Shown here one piece after another: positions 33,487 through 43,280 of a stretch of 64,000 nt of DNA; the first letter of the stretch is position 1, and each line of letters opens with the position of its first letter. The translations under genes were made by a program, and so were the position numbers. The DNA lies in contig NC_030678.2 of assembly GCF_000004195.4 (NCBI RefSeq), forward strand, positions 155,571,047 through 155,635,046, given 5' to 3'. Source of the stretch: Xenopus tropicalis (Eukaryota; Chordata; Amphibia; Anura; Pipidae). A model generated the notes under the pieces. It ran no database searches. It worked only from the letters and a program-made list of their open reading frames with translations, and was not told the DNA's origin.

Positions 33487-34323
33487 ATGACATACGAAAC
33501 CTTCTCTATACAAGCTAAACAACTAAAAGAGAGACTAAAGATGAGAGGGTATCCGAATAAAATATTGAAACAAGCATACCATAGGGCAGCCACAACGAAT
33601 CGACACCAGTTATTAAAAACCAATTACACACAAAAAAAGGAGGATCATCAAATAAGATTTGTGACCACATTTGGACCTCATGTACAGGAAGTACAAAGAA
33701 TTGTCCAAACCTTCTGGCCCATTGCACGTCAAGATCCTGTATTAAAACAAATATTGCCGGAAAGAGTATCCTTCTGCTACAAAAGATGCCAAAATCTGAG
33801 AGACCAACTAACTAGAAGCCATTTCCAGAGTAAAAAAAGACAACCTCCAATTAAAGGCACATATAAATGCGGGAATTGCATTTCCTGCAATCTGGTAAAA
33901 ATCCAAACCAAATTTAGAGACCGTTTTGAACATGAACATCAAGTCAACGACTATATAAATTGTAAAACTACCAACGTAATATATTGTTTAGAATGCCCTT
34001 GTAAGAAAAAATACGTGGGAATGACAACACAGCCTTTAAACAAAAGAATACAGAAACATGTGAGTACCATCAATAACGCAGAAACGGACTGGGCGAATAA
34101 TAAAACCCTCAGTACAGTGGCTAGTCATTTCTTAAAGACTCATAAAGCCAATCCTAATCAATTAAAGTTTTGGGCTATAGAACATGTAACATTAGGCATA
34201 CGAGGGGGCAATATTACAGAACATCTGCTTAAGAAAGAAAGCAAATGGATCTATCTTCTAAACTCTCTGTCTCCGGAAGGCTTAAATGAAAATATAGACT
34301 TTGGCACCTTTTTACGTACCTAA
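33487..34323 (+). CDS. GIY-YIG endonuclease portion of a Penelope-like element, 5'-truncated
   Basis: In Penelope-like elements this domain nicks target DNA to prime reverse transcription. The first in-frame ATG is at 33487; the frame is open back to 33466, so the amino end is where element sequence meets the left arm. Numbering from 33466, Cys135, Cys138 and Cys141 (KCGNCISCN) and Cys166, Cys174, Cys177 and Cys179 form a Cys-rich region. VIYC at 171-174 and KKYVG at 181-185 stand for the GIY and YIG motifs. LNKRIQKH (191-198) gives the catalytic Arg194, and KKESKWIYLLN (256-266) gives Glu258 and the late Asn. The nuclease motifs look intact, but the reverse transcriptase that should precede them is missing. 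Residues from about 229 onward lie in the right arm and are also encoded by the left arm on the minus strand. Whether it is expressed is unknown. Confidence 0.87.
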   Translation: MTYETFSIQAKQLKERLKMRGYPNKILKQAYHRAATTNRHQLLKTNYTQKKEDHQIRFVTTFGPHVQEVQRIVQTFWPIARQDPVLKQILPERVSFCYKRCQNLRDQLTRSHFQSKKRQPPIKGTYKCGNCISCNLVKIQTKFRDRFEHEHQVNDYINCKTTNVIYCLECPCKKKYVGMTTQPLNKRIQKHVSTINNAETDWANNKTLSTVASHFLKTHKANPNQLKFWAIEHVTLGIRGGNITEHLLKKESKWIYLLNSLSPEGLNENIDFGTFLRT

Positions 34324-35054
34324 ATTAATATAGGAATAAGGCACAACAGTAAAATGAGCACAACCTAACACATATGGAGCACGTTTACACACTGAGGCAC
34401 CACATGTAAGGAATAGTAATCACTAGAGACACAAATTCATCACACATTTCACAACAAGTAAGGCGGCATTCAGGCACTGCATTGAGCAGTTCACATAGAT
34501 TTATATTCTCATTAGATATATTTCAGTTTCACATGCACTTCCCCGATTTTTTAGTTGAAGTCCTTATAGTCGGAGGCTCTCCCACTTGATGATGGGCACA
34601 TATCGCATCACTTTTAGCACTTAATATTCTAATTGCGATTATTAATATTCCACTCTTACATTTCATATCACATTGTTTAATTCATTCCCATTCACATAAA
34701 TATATACACAAGGTCACATAAATGTAGTTAAAATAAGTGGTTACTACTAAAAGAACTGCCTTCGGGATAAAGCGGTATATAAGAAGGATACCAGGTAGTA
34801 ATGCCGTTTTATAAGGAGAATAAAGAACTATCGATAATGTTAATAAATACAAGAAGATATGTGGAAATTGATAATATACGGAAAAGGATTCCTTTCAAAA
34901 TACCCTATAATGGAAAAATCAATAGAACTACATTAGAAAGAGTAGGGTGGGAAAGAGGGCGGTGCGAACAAACAAAAGTTAAAGTGATACTAGTAATTTG
35001 ATTGGCTGGAAGTAGTATAAAACTACCTCTACGAAAATGACTAAAAAAACTTGC

Positions 35055-35094
35055 GCCTTGAGAAAGCTACATGCGAAACGCGCGTCGGCGTTTC
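35055..35094 (+). ncRNA. Hammerhead-like motif in the right arm (weak)
   Basis: gccttgagaaagctacatgc followed by gaaacgcgcgtcggcgtttc. The pieces are a TTGAGAA block in the place of CTGATGA, a short AGC/GC stem II, then GAAAC, then complementary GAAACGC and GCGTTTC. Hammerhead ribozymes are known in the terminal repeats of Penelope-like elements. The CTGATGA core here is altered, so activity is doubtful. Confidence 0.33.
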
Positions 35095-35151
35095 ACACAC
35101 TTGATCTAGCAACTCCTGTGCCGTAGTAACAATTGGCGTTGTAGGCACAGG

Positions 35152-35427
35152 AATATTATCTTGATCTCCAGTTAAAATGTTTAAACCAGTAAATGTAGAC
35201 TGGTGTTAGCTATCCTGATTTTCAGCTAAACGTCTTTACCAGTAAATGTAGACTGGTGTCAGTTACCCTGGTTTTCAGCTAAACGCTTTTACCAGTAAAT
35301 GTAGACTGGTGTTAGCTATCTTGATTCTCAACTAAATGTTTTTACCAGTAATTGTAGACTGGTGTTAATCATCTTGATCTCCAGTTAAATGTTTTAACCA
35401 GTAAATGTAGACTGGTGTTAGTTTTAA
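35152..35427 (+). repeat. 53-bp tandem repeat with hairpin motif, right arm
   Basis: Mirror image of 32190-32465 with the same copy number. The array lies about 60 bp downstream of the hammerhead-like motif. Confidence 0.95.
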
Positions 35428-37555
35428 GGTATCCACCAGTCGTAATTGTGGATTAACTGGTTGTTCAAAATCCCGTGTGCCGAGGTAATACAAAGAGGTG
35501 TATCTGGTTGCCGAGGTAACACATGAAAGTGTAGGCACCAGAAGTGTGCTCGGTAATAGAAGCGGGGGTTCGATTGGAAAATGATCAACTAATCCAAAGC
35601 ACTCATTGTAGTTTATATTGTAAGAGTAGCAACTTTTTGTATTTAACCACATAAGCGCCGAAAACATCAGCAGCAAACATATAACTATTAATATGTTAAA
35701 TAATGAAGTAGGAATAGTCGTATTATCACTTAATTATTTGTAAAAATCCTAAGTTTTGAGGCAACATAAAGAGCTGAAAAAACCAGGACTCAGGCCCGAG
35801 AGGTGAATATATTAAGGGACCTTATTCCATTGGAGCCATGTGGCCGATATGCTGAATTCAGGCTGCCGGGATAACATATATATGTATAGGCATTAGGACC
35901 CTGTTTGAGCATAGAAACCGCTGTGGAATCTAGAATGAACGGAAGTACCCAATAGGGTTAACATCGCAAAAACATCAAAACGCCACAATAGCAACGTGAA
36001 TACAAGCCGTGAGTTAAACTAAATGTCTTTTGAGGAAACAATAGAGGACATAGAAAGCGAATTAGCAAACCTTAGGCACTACATGCGCCGTTCAAGTAAG
36101 CAATGAGGGGAATTAATGTTGATAAGTGGCAAGTCTGATCGCAATATATGTGCCGCACAAGAAAGGTATAAATGTTTTATAATTCTCTGTGTAATATCTA
36201 TTAGTGAACAAGCTAAATGGATAGGCGCTGAATTGTGTACCTGGCGGGTTTTCGATACTGAGGTAGCAAAAGTGAATACAACTCCTATTTATGTCCTACG
36301 GAATAATTTAACAAAGCTAATGGGAAGGCAAATACTACTCGGGTAAATACAGCTTTGATATACACTGTATTAAGTGAAGTGCGAATGTGATTGCCATCTC
36401 TTTGGGAGATCGAAGTAGTTAAGACAAATCCCGTTCTGATACGCGTCCCACAATATAGCATGACAAAGTAAACGCAAGTATATTACTCTTACCGGTCGGA
36501 TGTTAAGGAAGCCAACATAACAAATTGCTCCTATATGCGCTATACTAATCTGCTATCATTACTCTTGCCGGCTTGATGTTAAGTGCTATACTAATCTGCC
36601 CAGCCATTCTGATTGAGCAAGTGGGGATATCATTGGTGTATATGCGGGATTTAATGGGAAAATAATCACACTTGCAACTTCCGTTCACTTGTCAAGGAGG
36701 TTGAAATAATCACTGTTGTAATAGCCAATAACAGCGCGAACTGTTAAAAATATAGAAGTTATTTTATTCAATACATAGATGTTGGGGGTTTGTCCCTCCT
36801 AGTAAGAGAGGCGAATTTTTCAGGCGCCTTGAGATGGGGAATTCTCTGTTGACTTGATGTTCGAACGTAGTCCAGAGGTGTCGCATTATTGGGTGGAGTA
36901 CTGAGCTTTCGGCCAGGTGATTCACTGCTCTTACGTAATGAATACCATAATGATACTTACCAGTTTATATAGTGAACACTCCAATTGATCCTCAGTACAA
37001 AGCAAATGTGGATCAAATAAAGACACAACACATGACTGTGGAATAAATTTATTACACGGATGATGAGATTATTTTCTACTCTCTATAAGGAACTTCCCCC
37101 TATCAATACTTACCGAAATCATTTAACCACGAATTGTTCTGTAAACTTCACAAAGTGCTCTGTGCAGATCAAAAACTTACCTGGGCAATAGAACTATGAA
37201 TTATAAAGGTTGAGATTAGTTTACTTACCTGGGTATAAAAACCACAACTCTCCTTTAGAAGCCATACAGGATATTTCTGTGCAGACCCAATTATAGAATT
37301 GTTACAAATGTAACTAAACAATTACGACACTAAAGATACCTTATTAAGTAACAATTTCTAGGAGTGAAAGAGCTAGAATTGTAACAGTTTCAAGGTGTGA
37401 TAGTGTACATTTTAAAATTTCGTTTCTTTTTCTTTCTATCCATTTTAAGTATTTTAATATCAAGAAGTAAAAGTTATATTTTAACCTAATAGGTGTGCCA
37501 GTCTTGTCTTTTTGTGTCTATAACACGATATAGTATATGTCAACCCTCAAATGAG

Positions 37556-37610
37556 ATCATGACCGCCCCCAACACAAAGGCCGGTATTAGTCAGAGAAAA
37601 TGGCAACCCT
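37556..37610. mobile_element. Older MITE, right part, interrupted by the Penelope-like insertion
   Basis: It ends with aaaatggcaaccct, the inverted partner of the terminus at 29745. With the insertion and one target copy removed, the host element would be about 320 bp. Confidence 0.55.
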
Positions 37611-39569
37611 AGCTTTAAGACCCCATACTCCCCTGTAGAGATGCTGTTGTACTCCCAGAGGTCTATTTGCTCTTTATATTTATTGAAAGGAAGGCATTTT
37701 TAGTTTTCCTTCCCCCAAATATTTTTATTTTCACTTATTTTCAATGCCAAGAGGAGACAAAGCCAAAGAGGCAAAGCCCCTGTGTTACAGATAATAGCTG
37801 TGCCATAAGGGCCTGCAGTCTGCCCATATCTCCTTGCATTTACTTGTGTGCGTTGTTCAAGGACCGAGGTGCTGGCTGCACGGCTATTTTGTACAAATTT
37901 GGCCTCGGTTCAAGGCCTGAAATCTAAGCAGCCCTTTGACCTCGTTGGAAATGACTCCAGAGATGTCGCAGCTACACAAAGCAGACATGATGGAACTATC
38001 CTATTTCCTGCTGCGGAACAGAAAGCTGAATGTGAGAGGCCTGTGAGCAGCAGGAAGCAGCAGGGCAGCACAAACACCGCTATTAGCGCCACCCAAAACG
38101 GCTTATCAGATGGACTCCCTGTCGGCTTTTGTTGCTGACATGCATACAGATCCATCTCATATGGAGTACAATATCGGCCTGTGGGATATCTGCATCTGTT
38201 ACTTATTAAATAACATAACATTGGCCAAGAGCACCTGCCTGAAACCAAATGGAGTTGATCACTTGGAGTCACATTAAAGGCCAAAAAATCCAAAACATTA
38301 GATGTTCAGTATCAACATTCCCAAAGCCCTCAAACCGTGGTTTCAATTTGAAGTAACCATTTCAGTCCACTTCTAAGGTGTGTGTTAGTGATGAGCAAAT
38401 CTGTCCCGTTCTCGAAACTGGGTTTTCTCAAAAGTGTTTTTGCTGCAACCGCAACTTTTTCGATGTTACCGCGCTTATCACTAGTGTGTATGTATGTTTA
38501 TATAACTTGGTAATGATATATTATTGGTTATCAAAATATTATATTCACAACAACCATCATTAATAATAATATCATAAAGTCATTTACTTTCAGAAAAGTG
38601 TTAGTGCTGGAGCACTCATTTTACACCCCTTAGAGCTCCAAGTTGTGCCCTGTGCCCTTGCTCCAGAACCTGGCACAAGGCTCAGCCCACAGCAGCCAGT
38701 GGTGCAGGAGGGCCCACCTGCCTTTAGAAGGAGGCAAACAATGTTGGTGAGAACATAGAGGCTCATAGACTAACATTAGTTGGATTAATTGATCAGTAAT
38801 TGATCTACTAATCAACTCAGAGGTAGCCGACTGGGTTGCCTAGGGAGCCCGGTCGGCTTGACCCCTGTTATTAAAAGATCTTTCTTATTGGGCATCTCTA
38901 TCCTTTTGTTTTCCCTTAGGATCTAAGCTGCAGTTTTTGTTTGCATTCCTACCTTATGCTTTGGCCCCCCCCCCCCTAGTTAGGCCAGATTCACAATCTC
39001 TATTTTATAGATATCAGGTTTTTGCCTTCACAAGTGCAGTTGTGGTCCCCATAATTTACCCACAGACAGTTACATAGTAACATAGTAACACAGTAAGCAT
39101 GTTGAGCATAAAACCACTTGTTGATAGGTAATTAATATTAGGCAAGGTATGTAAATAATTATCATTAAGCTTTGCAAGACAGGGCTGTAGCAGTAGTTCA
39201 TGAATTAGATCAGAGTCAACAGACCACTGTGCCTTTAGAGATCTAAATGTTTCCATCAATTATTTTGACAGTGCTAGATGAGTAATAGCCAACTGCTGCC
39301 AGGCTCCTATGGGATACAAGAAAAGGACCATTAAAGGTACTTACATCAAAGTGCACCACAGGCCACTTGCACACTGAACCTCTAAAAATTATACCAGACA
39401 GACTTAGAAAATATTTGGCACAACTGCACACCGCAATAGCTTAAAGAGCATCACCCGGTGCTACATTGTAGTGAATAAACATGGTGATTGTGCCCAATGT
39501 TGCACTTTGCTCCCTGCACTTGTGGATGAACATGTGCCCTATGGTAAATGCACAACTTTGTGACTTTAG
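37611..39569. other. Unannotated stretch
   Basis: 39070-39094 has tacatagtaa-type units, like the tail of the LINE at 63249. 38819-38866 carries the gttgcctagggagcccggtc repeat fragment. A 96-codon frame at 37848-38138 has no recognisable domain. Confidence 0.4.
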
Positions 39570-39690
39570 ATGCCAGTACCGCCGCTCCCTATACGCAGAG
39601 TACGCACTCTGCGTAGGGCACCAACTCCCAGGGGGGCACCCAGACAGTACCGCCGCTCCCTATACACAGAGTACGCACTCTGCGCAACAA
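39570..39690. repeat. Tandem duplication with a short hairpin
   Basis: cagtaccgccgctccctata occurs at 39573 and again at about 39646, each followed by gagtacgcactctgcg, which can fold on itself. Confidence 0.85.
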
Positions 39691-39699
39691 CATACCAAG

Positions 39700-39835
39700 T
39701 CTTCGCCAGCGCCAGAGGCTCCTTCTCTCTTATGCCGCGGCAATGCGCCTGTATGACGTCACTCGTCAGCGACGAGGCGCAACCTTATAGTAGTGCCTGT
39801 TGCGCAAAAGAGAGGAGGCGCCGACGATCACTGGT
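39700..39835. repeat. Degenerate hairpin with CRE octamer in the loop
   Basis: The octamer TGACGTCA (39754-39761) sits between arms with ggctccttctctctt and aagagaggaggcgcc at the outside and gcgcctg/aggcgc near the loop. gcgcaaccttata is shared with the hairpin at 20060-20200. A G-rich minisatellite follows, as at that locus. Confidence 0.8.
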
Positions 39836-39837
39836 CT

Positions 39838-40495
39838 GTTGGGGGTACTTTCTGTGGGGGCAATTGGGGGCACTGTGCGGGCTGGCTACTGTCTATGGGG
39901 GGTACTGTGTATGAGGCAATTGGGGGTACTGTTTTTGGGGGCAATTGGGGGCACTGTTTATGGGGGCAATTGGGGGTACTTTCTATGGGGGCACTGTGTG
40001 TGGGGTCTACTGTCTATGGGGGGTACTGTGTATGAGGCAATTGGGGGGCACTTTGTGTAGGGGCTACTGTCTATGGGGGTACTGTGTATGAGGCAATTGG
40101 GGGCACTTTGTGTGGGGGCTACTGTCTATGGGGGGTACTGTTTTTGGGGGCACTGTTTATGGGGGCAATTGGGGGTACTTTCTATGGGGGCAATTGGGGG
40201 CACTGTGTATGGGGGCTACTGTCTATGGGGGGTACTGTGTATGAGGCAATTGGGGGCACTGTGTGTGGGGGCTACTGTCTATGGAGGGTACTGTTTATGG
40301 GGGCTACGGTCTATGGAGGGTAATGTTTATGGGGGCAATTGGGGGCACTGTTTATGGGGGCAATTGGGGGTACTTTCTATGGGGGCACTGTGTGTGGGGT
40401 CTACTGTCTATGGGGGGTACTGTGTATGAGGCAATTGGGGGCATTTTGTGTGGGGGCTACTGTCTATGGGGGGTACTGTTTATGGGGGCAATTGG
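39838..40495. repeat. G-rich minisatellite with compound units
   Basis: Units such as gggggcaattgggggcactg, ggctactgtctatgggggg and tactgtgtatgaggcaattg are mixed in irregular order, with the larger motif gtatgaggcaattggggg recurring at five or more places. G runs of four to six suggest quadruplex potential. Open frames of up to 134 codons are repeat translations. Confidence 0.95.
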
Positions 40496-41478
40496 TTCTA
40501 TTTTGGCCCCTATAGTAGGTGTTTTTTTTTTATTATTTTATTTTTACCTCGGTAATATTTGGGGGAGGGGGCACCAAAGTAAATTTCTGCTTAGGGCACC
40601 CATTTGGCCAACAGCGGCCCTGTTAGATGCTGTGACTAGTGATAGGGCCCCCTCTGACCCGCTCTGATGCCGTAGAGTTAAGCTTGGAGTGGGTGAGGGA
40701 GGGGGGCACTGGGGCTGCTGCCTTAGGCAAGTGTGATACAGTTAGGGTTGGTACCTCTTTTCTGCACTATTTTTCACTGTAGGGCAGTTCTCAGGCTTAT
40801 TGGGTTGAAGACCCTGAGGTGCAGTATCTCTCTCTTAGCATATGACAAGGTTATAAGGATATGTGAATATGGTCATTACAGCCCACCCGCATCCAATCCA
40901 AACACCCCTTTTCGCAGAGCCACTGCTTTAAGCCCTCAGTGCAGCAGCAAATTAGAGAAACATAATAGAAAAGGTTTCATTTGTGTTTATATTTAATTTC
41001 CATCCCACACATATATATATATAATTGCTGCTATTAAAGGAAATGATGGCGTGCTGCTCAGCCTGACAAGGGGAACGTCTATTCCCACCTGAGCGCTAAT
41101 AACCTAGGTAAATTTAGATGAATAGATATTCCTTTTTTACCTCACCTTGAGGTTGGGGAAAGTGAGACCGGCTAATGATTGTTCAACACCAGAAATAGTC
41201 ATTCAGCGCGACAGGCACAGGGCTCTCCGGGGAATTATTTACCAGGTCCATGGAAATTAAAATTGTATCACGCAGGGACAGAAAGGTTGAACTGATAAAT
41301 GGAAAGTAAAGCAGTTGTCAAAGCTAAACGGAATATGATTGAGAACCATTATTAGGACTAATGTACTGGTATCACCAGCGATTTACTACTGTATGGAATG
41401 TAAAAACATTGTGATTATTATGTGCCTGCCTGTCCTTAGTTCTACCCTGGGGTGGTCCTGAGGGCCTTTGCATAAATT
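40496..41478. other. Repeat edge, then a candidate conserved non-coding block
   Basis: 40550-40735 has gggcacccatttggcc and ggggctgctgccttaggcaa, GC-rich repeat vocabulary. 41030-41420 is unique-looking DNA with several AT-core motifs (ctaataac, ctaatgattg) and no coding frame. Confidence 0.3.
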
Positions 41479-41604
41479 GTCTATCTATCTATCATCTATT
41501 TATCTATATATCTATCTATCTATCTATCTATCATCTATCTATCTATCATCTATCTATCTATCATCTATCTATCATCTATTTATTTATCTATATATCTATC
41601 TATC

Positions 41605-41649
<45 letters not shown>

Positions 41650-41690
41650 ACTAACTATATATCTATCTATCTATCAATCATCTATCTATC

Positions 41691-41735
<45 letters not shown>

Positions 41736-41768
41736 ACTATATATCTATCTATCTATCCATCATCTATC

Positions 41769-41803
<35 letters not shown>

Positions 41804-41855
41804 ATCTATTTATCTATCTATCTATCATCTATCTATCTATCAATCATCTATCTAT

Positions 41856-41900
<45 letters not shown>

Positions 41901-41976
41901 ATCTATCTATCTATCATCTATCTATCTATCAATCATCTATCTATCTATCTATCTATCATTTATCTATCTATCTATC

Positions 41977-42007
<31 letters not shown>

Positions 42008-42038
42008 CTATCTATCATCTATCTGTCATCTGTCTATC
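41479..42038. repeat. (TATC)n microsatellite, left part
   Basis: TATC units with frequent TATCATC and TATTTATC variants. A 60-codon frame here reads only Ser/Ile/Tyr/Leu and is not a protein. Confidence 0.99.
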
Positions 42039-42565
42039 TACTGTATATACTCGAGTATAAGCCTAGTTTTTCAGCACCCAAAATGTGCTGAAAAAGTCAC
42101 CCTCGGCTTATACTCGAGTCGGGTGCCATGGTTCCCTCCAAACTAGCACCCTCTCTCCTTTGTGTGCAAATTAGGCCACCTGCAACCAGACCCTCCAGTG
42201 CCCTGGCCCGCACCCAAATTCATCTTCATCTACCGTCCTCACCTGTCCCATTCTGCACTAGACATTTCACTTTATATTCTATATAAACTATTGAAGAATT
42301 TTAACTGTTTGTGTTTTAGCTTGGTTGCTGATTGAGCTAGTTTACTGTATTTCTTTTAAATAAATATTTAAAAACATATACCCCACTGATGCCTCATTTA
42401 ATGTAATTTTATTAGTATTTATTTTGACTATTGAAACTTAGCAGTGGCTGCTGCATTTCCCACCCTAGGCTTATACTCGAGTCAATACGTTTTTCCAGTT
42501 TTCTTAGGTAAAATTAGGTACCTCGGCTTATATTCGGATCGGCTTATACTCGAGTATATACGGTA
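42039..42565. mobile_element. TA-flanked DNA transposon, 527 bp including TA, inside the microsatellite
   Basis: The terminal repeats ctgtatatactcgagtataa and the mirrored ttatactcgagtatatacgg are flanked by TA on each side, as in Tc1/mariner insertions. gtataagcc/ggcttatac is repeated several times near both ends (42054, 42104, 42468, 42539). A hairpin, ttttcagcacccaaaatgtgctgaaaa, lies just inside the left end, split here as ttttcagcac and gtgctgaaaa. No transposase. Similar ends are widely seen in vertebrate genomes. Confidence 0.85.
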
Positions 42566-42632
42566 TCTATCTATCAATCATCTATCTATTTATCTATCTA
42601 TCTATCTATCTATCTATCAATCATCTATCTAT

Positions 42633-42681
<49 letters not shown>

Positions 42682-42708
42682 AATCATCTATCTATTTATC
42701 TATCTATC

Positions 42709-42746
<38 letters not shown>

Positions 42747-42850
42747 ATCTATCTATCTATCTATCATCTATCTATTTATCTATCTATCTATCATCTATCT
42801 ATCTATCTATCTATCAATCATCTATCTATTTATCTATCTATCTATCTATC

Positions 42851-42881
<31 letters not shown>

Positions 42882-42954
42882 ATCTATCTATCTATCTATC
42901 TATCTATCATCTATCTATCTATCTATCTATCTATCATCTATCTATCTATCTATC

Positions 42955-43014
<60 letters not shown>

Positions 43015-43159
43015 ATCTATCTATCTATCTATCATCTATCTATCTATCATCTATCTATCTATCTATCTATCTATCATCTATCTATCTATCATCTATCTAT
43101 CTATCATCTATCTATCTATCTATCTATCTATCATCTATCTATCTATCTATCTATCTATC

Positions 43160-43190
<31 letters not shown>

Positions 43191-43217
43191 ATCTATCTAT
43201 CTATCTATCTATCTATC

Positions 43218-43280
<63 letters not shown>
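42566..43280. repeat. (TATC)n microsatellite, right part
   Basis: It continues the same array after the transposon, with regular TATCATC and CAATCATC interruptions. The 281-codon frame starting at 42444 runs from the transposon into this array and is an artefact. Confidence 0.99.

Larger units (their letters stand above)
30011..37540 (+). mobile_element. Penelope-like element arranged as a 7.5-kb palindrome
   Basis: The 15-bp sequence caaccctcaaatgag occurs at 29996-30010 and again at 37541-37555, marking one integration event. Inside are a 63-bp one-sided tail (30011-30073), a 3396-bp left arm, a 678-bp core and a 3396-bp inverted right arm. Core plus right arm encode a GIY-YIG endonuclease of the type fused to reverse transcriptase in Penelope-like elements. 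That family is known for variable target duplications, 5' truncation and terminal repeats in direct or inverted orientation. The reverse transcriptase is absent, so the copy cannot move by itself. Sequence downstream of the endonuclease stop is over 3.2 kb, unusually long. Confidence 0.87.
34148..37543 (+). repeat. Right arm of the palindrome
   Basis: This is the mirror of 30074-33469. Mirror positions sum to 67617, which I used to verify equal spacing of internal landmarks. Small open frames of 66, 103 and 76 codons (34801, 35365 minus, 36116) occur identically in both arms; I do not recognise them and they have no clear domain. The last three bases also belong to the target duplication. Confidence 0.97.

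Noticed and set aside
33294..33623. 109-codon minus-strand frame as an independent gene
   Set aside because: Its carboxy part is the left-arm copy of the endonuclease end; the rest is antisense of the core.
30011..37540. Classical DNA transposon with long terminal inverted repeats
   Set aside because: The protein is a GIY-YIG endonuclease of the Penelope type, the duplication is 15 bp, and one end has a one-sided tail, which fit retrotransposition better.
37848..38138. 96-codon frame as a host exon
   Set aside because: No domain, no convincing splice sites, and the overlapping opposite frame is longer.
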